8,172 nt of DNA from Clostridia bacterium. Its GTDB lineage: Bacteria; Bacillota_A; Clostridia; Oscillospirales; Acutalibacteraceae. The stretch is taken from positions 1-8,172 of the forward strand of contig JAFPAK010000275.1 of assembly GCA_017390825.1 (NCBI GenBank). Reading direction: 5' to 3'. The stretch's first letter is position 1. Every line of letters starts with the position of its first letter. The position numbers were made by a program, and so were the translations under genes. This document shows positions 7,101 to 8,172 of the stretch, piece by piece. Below the pieces are notes generated by a model. That model was not told the DNA's origin. It did not search any database and saw nothing but the letters and a program-made list of their open reading frames with translations.

Positions 7101-7657
7101 GCGCCGTTGCAAACTATAGTGAGTTGCATGTAATTTCCGACGGTGTTATCAGTCTTGAAATGCTTTCAGGTGCTTCAATAAGACTTAACAACGAGTTGGG
7201 TATCAGATTCTACACAGATGTTGATCCGGACAAAGTTACAGAGCTTCGCAAAGCAGGCTATACAGTTGAACTCGGCACGCTTATCACAGCAGTTGATCTG
7301 ATGAACGGCGAAGAACTGACATTTAACGCTTCATATCAAATAAGCGACGTTCCGTTTACTTCCTCAACTTACTACACAGAGCCCGGTTTCGAAGGTATAG
7401 TAGGCTCGTTAGTAAGCATTAAGGACACTAATATTACGCGTGAATTTGTCGGTCGAGGATATGCAAAAGTAACTAAGGACGGTGTGACAAACATCTATTA
7501 TGCTTCTTACGCAGATGATGATATCTCCAACAACACACGATCCTTGCAAACTGTTGCAAAAGCATTGAAGAACGACACCGATGTATATAACTCTCTGTAC
7601 TATGTCTATCAGCAGAAAGTAGATGCATGGTCAGAAGGCAAAGCTTACAACGGATAA
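4136..7657 (+). CDS. Secreted multidomain GH5 glycanase with beta-helix and C-terminal modules
   Basis: A 1173-residue exported retaining glycoside hydrolase. ATG 4136 has AAGGAG (4121-4126) 9 nt upstream and opens a clear signal peptide (KK, hydrophobic core, probable cleavage after GNA at residue 26); the in-frame TTG at 4109 is unlikely. Residues about 50-405 form a GH5 barrel with every invariant residue: GYNIGNSLE (56-64), R113 (IRLPVTW), H177-H178 (NSHHD), N238-E239 acid/base (FEPYNEV), H312/Y314 (THSY), nucleophile E342 (DEIGG) and W375-W376 (FWWDNG). It resembles subfamily GH5_4, so endo-beta-1,4-glucanase or xyloglucanase activity is plausible; substrate unproven. After it come two beta-rich regions (about 408-530 and 530-665, possible carbohydrate-binding modules), a Thr/Ala linker (677-720), a probable parallel beta-helix (about 722-1000, opening YETLTEAITAAADGQTVKLLKDV) and an unnamed module (about 1005-1173). 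I see no dockerin, LPxTG or SLH motif, so retention on the cell must use another means or the enzyme is released. Likely controlled by the divergent AraC regulator. Confidence 0.93.
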   Translation: MKKLISIIICLSLILSLTSVSFIGNALEESELNAAITDTSGFELTSIELTEQMLIGYNIGNSLEMTELRSNYTRPEISSIEEHLEYKETMAGNVVITEEYIKYLADSGVQAIRLPVTWFNMLEIDGEIVSKDTYYKGIDTRREFWYNGTINKEFMERVQEIVDWIIGNGMYCILNSHHDGAAGNANAVNPVRFGNTTKYGTSGETYNEQTIKYLTNIWTQIGEHFKDYGSKLLFEPYNEVGDENGSMSPNTAGEALAAEVATEYIKLIRSQGSNNANRFLVIPNMGGVSFWSSIDGFKDADTATDKLIITTHSYQSSSGIKGAISLAQTKMTNFGIGAIIDEIGGSAVSSISDEAVAIATNVRKYSDEYKVSCFWWDNGAGDYSITNRKYICASSDAWGAYVGKNITAPTYTLNDAISLTSSTQPNWILLHTDTESTWAGKYLLMTSQNKITTLDKGTTSVQGYYTYSGAENGLVSYFTSDDGVNFTLMHTVIPTNWAKIAWSMFKVYGSNYYTEQVDGNYTLEKIGDGLQKYVTTGSDILSQGGSWIQGQYSMNTGIYEGEGTSYYTTRICLENKISVTPGEYYYFSLVSDSTTRYQFIVRCYNANGTFVSSLGTVTNGAIQIPSTASQISISLYDSHQSSTASTLLGYLDDGTFNPTVYRYVSSDTNPDPTVPVATTTTTTTSATTTTTAAANTTTTITTTTAAATTTTTTATTTVPTENNEAIIVETGVAYETLTEAITAAADGQTVKLLKDVTTAYSDAGTYYTIPKNNVTIDMDSHAIYSQAAWLFRFTAGTSGAAHTVTFKNGRIEQICDARSTFDFDFNGYLYLDSNINLVLDSMYITSGNYAQSHGYGGMITATNYASNISISVKNSTIINEVDINDTRYSAITDAHKKLLGQCIGFNSAISTSTINIENSTLSSQYSEPLYYTNSTTITLKNAHIIKSKSTLTANNYKLASVAEGYIVSATSNGTAIDGILNDDRTIKYSAVANYSELHVISDGVISLEMLSGASIRLNNELGIRFYTDVDPDKVTELRKAGYTVELGTLITAVDLMNGEELTFNASYQISDVPFTSSTYYTEPGFEGIVGSLVSIKDTNITREFVGRGYAKVTKDGVTNIYYASYADDDISNNTRSLQTVAKALKNDTDVYNSLYYVYQQKVDAWSEGKAYNG
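6164..6295 (+). repeat. Thr-rich linker-coding low-complexity repeat
   Basis: ACA/ACC/ACT codons dominate and encode residues 677-720 (TTTTTTSATTTTTAAA and similar). An 18-nt piece starting AACCACCACAACTGC occurs exactly at 6196-6213 and 6235-6252, 39 nt apart, so the linker grew at least partly by in-frame duplication. Such Thr linkers are common in secreted Ruminococcus glycanases and are often glycosylated. The complementary strand reads as a spurious poly-Val frame. Confidence 0.85.
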
Positions 7658-7673
7658 AACAAACAAATAGTTG

Positions 7674-7703
7674 CTGCCTTATGCCGGAGGGGGCAAAAGG
7701 CAG
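7674..7703. repeat. Hairpin after the GH5 stop codon
   Basis: CTGCCTT (7674-7680) pairs with AAGGCAG (7697-7703), followed after an A-A mismatch by TGCC/GGCA (7682-7685 with 7692-7695) around a GGAGGG loop. No T-tract follows on either strand, so it is not a classical terminator. It could protect the mRNA 3' end. Confidence 0.55.
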
Positions 7704-7717
7704 TCGGGGTATGTAGG

Positions 7718-7757
7718 ATACGGTGTAGCCGATTAAGGCTACACCGTATTTCTCTTA
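7718..7757 (+). terminator. Intrinsic terminator of the GH5 gene
   Basis: A perfect 13-bp GC-rich stem (7718-7730 with 7737-7749, ATACGGTGTAGCC) and a 6-nt GATTAA loop are followed by TTCTCTT. It lies 60 nt after the GH5 stop codon. The T-tract is interrupted by C, which may leave leakage that the next two hairpins deal with. Confidence 0.75.
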
Positions 7758-7778
7758 GTGTCTTTAGACACTAATTTT
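7755..7778 (+). terminator. Second, tandem terminator-like hairpin
   Basis: TTAGTGTC (7755-7762) pairs perfectly with GACACTAA (7767-7774) around a TTTA loop, followed by TTTT when the last two T are counted past the stem. It begins only 5 nt after the previous stem and looks like a back-up terminator. Confidence 0.5.
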
Positions 7779-7807
7779 GGCGGTAGTGAGCAATCACTAC
7801 CGCCTTT
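7779..7807 (+). terminator. Third hairpin of the tandem series
   Basis: GGCGGTAGTGA (7779-7789) pairs perfectly over 11 bp with TCACTACCGCC (7794-7804) around a GCAA tetraloop of the stable GNRA type, followed by only TTT. It is GC-rich and very stable; termination strength is uncertain, and a mobile-element or processing signal is an alternative. Confidence 0.45.
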
Positions 7808-7849
7808 GATGAAATATTTTGCTTTAGCAAGTCGAGGCGAATTTCGCGC

Positions 7850-7918
7850 GCCCGCAGGCATATCACTTGCAAAGCAAATACCACGCACCAAAGGTGCATA
7901 TCACTCGCCATAAGGCGA
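7850..7918 (+). repeat. Copy 1 of the array's left arm
   Basis: This segment aligns with 8112-8172 in the same order: GCCCGC(A/T)GGC, ATATCAC, TTGC(A/G)AAGCAA, ATA(C/T)CAC, GC(A/G)CC hairpin, heptamer, TCGCC. The start-to-start distance is 262 bp, which suggests a longer repeating unit. The copies differ at several bases. Confidence 0.75.
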
Positions 7919-7925
7919 ATATAAC

Positions 7926-8018
7926 TGAAAACGACAAGTTTCTGTGTATGGACTACAAAAAAGATATTTTCGGCAGATTTGCATATGAATTGAACTCTCG
8001 CATAATAATTAGTATTTA
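7926..8018 (+). other. 93-bp core between oppositely oriented heptamer arms
   Basis: This stretch lacks the hairpin-heptamer pattern. It is bounded by ATATAAC on the left and GTGATAT on the right, i.e. inverted heptamers. It begins TGAAAACGACAAG without a matching right arm. A plus-strand frame from ATG 7948 to TAG 8017-8019 encodes 23 residues (MDYKKDIFGRFAYELNSRI then IISI). The same frame is open back to 7828 through the hairpin array, without a ribosome binding site. I cannot show that it is translated. Confidence 0.4.
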
Positions 8019-8111
8019 GTGATATTCCATCTTAGATGGAGTGATATATTTTGCTATGCAAAATGTGATATTGAAACCTGCGGTTTCAGTGATATTATAT
8101 TCGCCACTCAC

Positions 8112-8172
8112 GCCCGCTGGCATATCACTTGCGAAGCAAATATCACGCGCCGAAGGGCATATAACTCGCCGA
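8112..8172 (+). repeat. Copy 2 of the array's left arm (cut by window end)
   Basis: Second copy of 7850-7918. The third hairpin has lost one base on its right arm (GCGCC with GGGC), and the next heptamer is ATATAAC. TCGCCGA at the edge is the first half of a hairpin that should close with GGCGA outside the window. Confidence 0.75.

Larger units (their letters stand above)
7819..8172. repeat. Array of short palindromes separated by a constant heptamer
   Basis: This gene-free stretch is filled by small hairpins joined by a near-constant 7-mer. Left arm: GCC/GGC (7850-7859), TTGC/GCAA (7867-7877), GCACC/GGTGC (7885-7897) and TCGCC/GGCGA (7905-7918), each followed by ATATCAC or a one-base variant (7860, 7878, 7898, 7919). 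Right arm: GTGATAT (8019, 8041, 8065, 8089) around TCCATC/GATGGA (8026-8040), ATTTTGC/GCAAAAT (8048-8064) and TGAAACC/GGTTTCA (8072-8088). A new ATATCAC arm starts at 8112 (GCC/GGC, TTGC/GCAA, an imperfect GCGCC/GGGC, and TCGCC cut by the window end). Loops are 3-4 nt. TTGC/GCAA (7819-7830) and GCGAA/TTCGC (7837-7847) look like degenerate leading members. Eleven heptamers are visible. Function unknown; a non-autonomous repeat element or structured RNA is inferred. Confidence 0.85.

Noticed and set aside
7200..7657. Dockerin or cell-wall anchor at the GH5 C-terminus
   Set aside because: No paired calcium-binding DxNxDG-type loops, no LPxTG with hydrophobic tail, and no SLH repeats are visible.
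7850..8172. CRISPR array
   Set aside because: The constant element is only 7 bp and appears in both orientations. The intervening pieces are 10-17 bp and self-complementary, unlike unique spacers of about 30 bp. No cas gene is present.

Overview
The window looks like chromosomal DNA of a low-to-mid GC Firmicute, most likely a gut or rumen member of the Ruminococcus/Oscillospiraceae group. The clues are strong GGAGG-type ribosome binding sites, sigma-A promoters with extended -10 elements, a very large secreted GH5 glycanase with Thr-rich linkers, and dense hairpin-rich intergenic DNA. The taxon is inferred from style and gene content, not from a marker gene.

Layout from left to right. (1) Positions 1-815, minus strand: the first 271 codons of a CPA2-type cation:proton antiporter that runs off the left edge, with a good promoter at 861-889. 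(2) 1042-1725, plus strand: a short monotopic phosphoglycosyl transferase (bacterial sugar transferase) that starts lipid-linked glycan synthesis. Its promoter is at 955-983 and two tandem G-rich Shine-Dalgarno-like sequences precede its start. (3) 1771-2886, minus strand: a GT4 glycosyltransferase convergent with it. The two share one 14-bp bidirectional terminator. (4) 3104-3976, minus strand: an AraC-family regulator. (5) 4136-7657, plus strand: a 1173-residue secreted protein with an N-terminal GH5 catalytic domain followed by beta-rich modules, a Thr linker, a likely parallel beta-helix and a C-terminal module I cannot name. (6) 7658-8172: no ordinary gene. It holds four successive hairpins, then a striking array of short palindromes separated by a constant heptamer (ATATCAC, or GTGATAT in inverse orientation), which continues past the right edge.

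How the genes may work together. The AraC regulator and the GH5 enzyme diverge from a 159-bp region holding two identical 12-bp sites, one at each promoter, so the regulator probably controls both the glycanase and itself in response to a plant-polysaccharide signal. The transferase pair (2 and 3) belongs to surface glycan assembly. The antiporter appears to be an unrelated neighbour.

The most unusual element is the palindrome-heptamer array at about 7819-8172. Heptamer and base pairing are kept while the paired sequences differ, the heptamer orientation flips around a 93-bp core, and the whole unit starts again 262 bp later.
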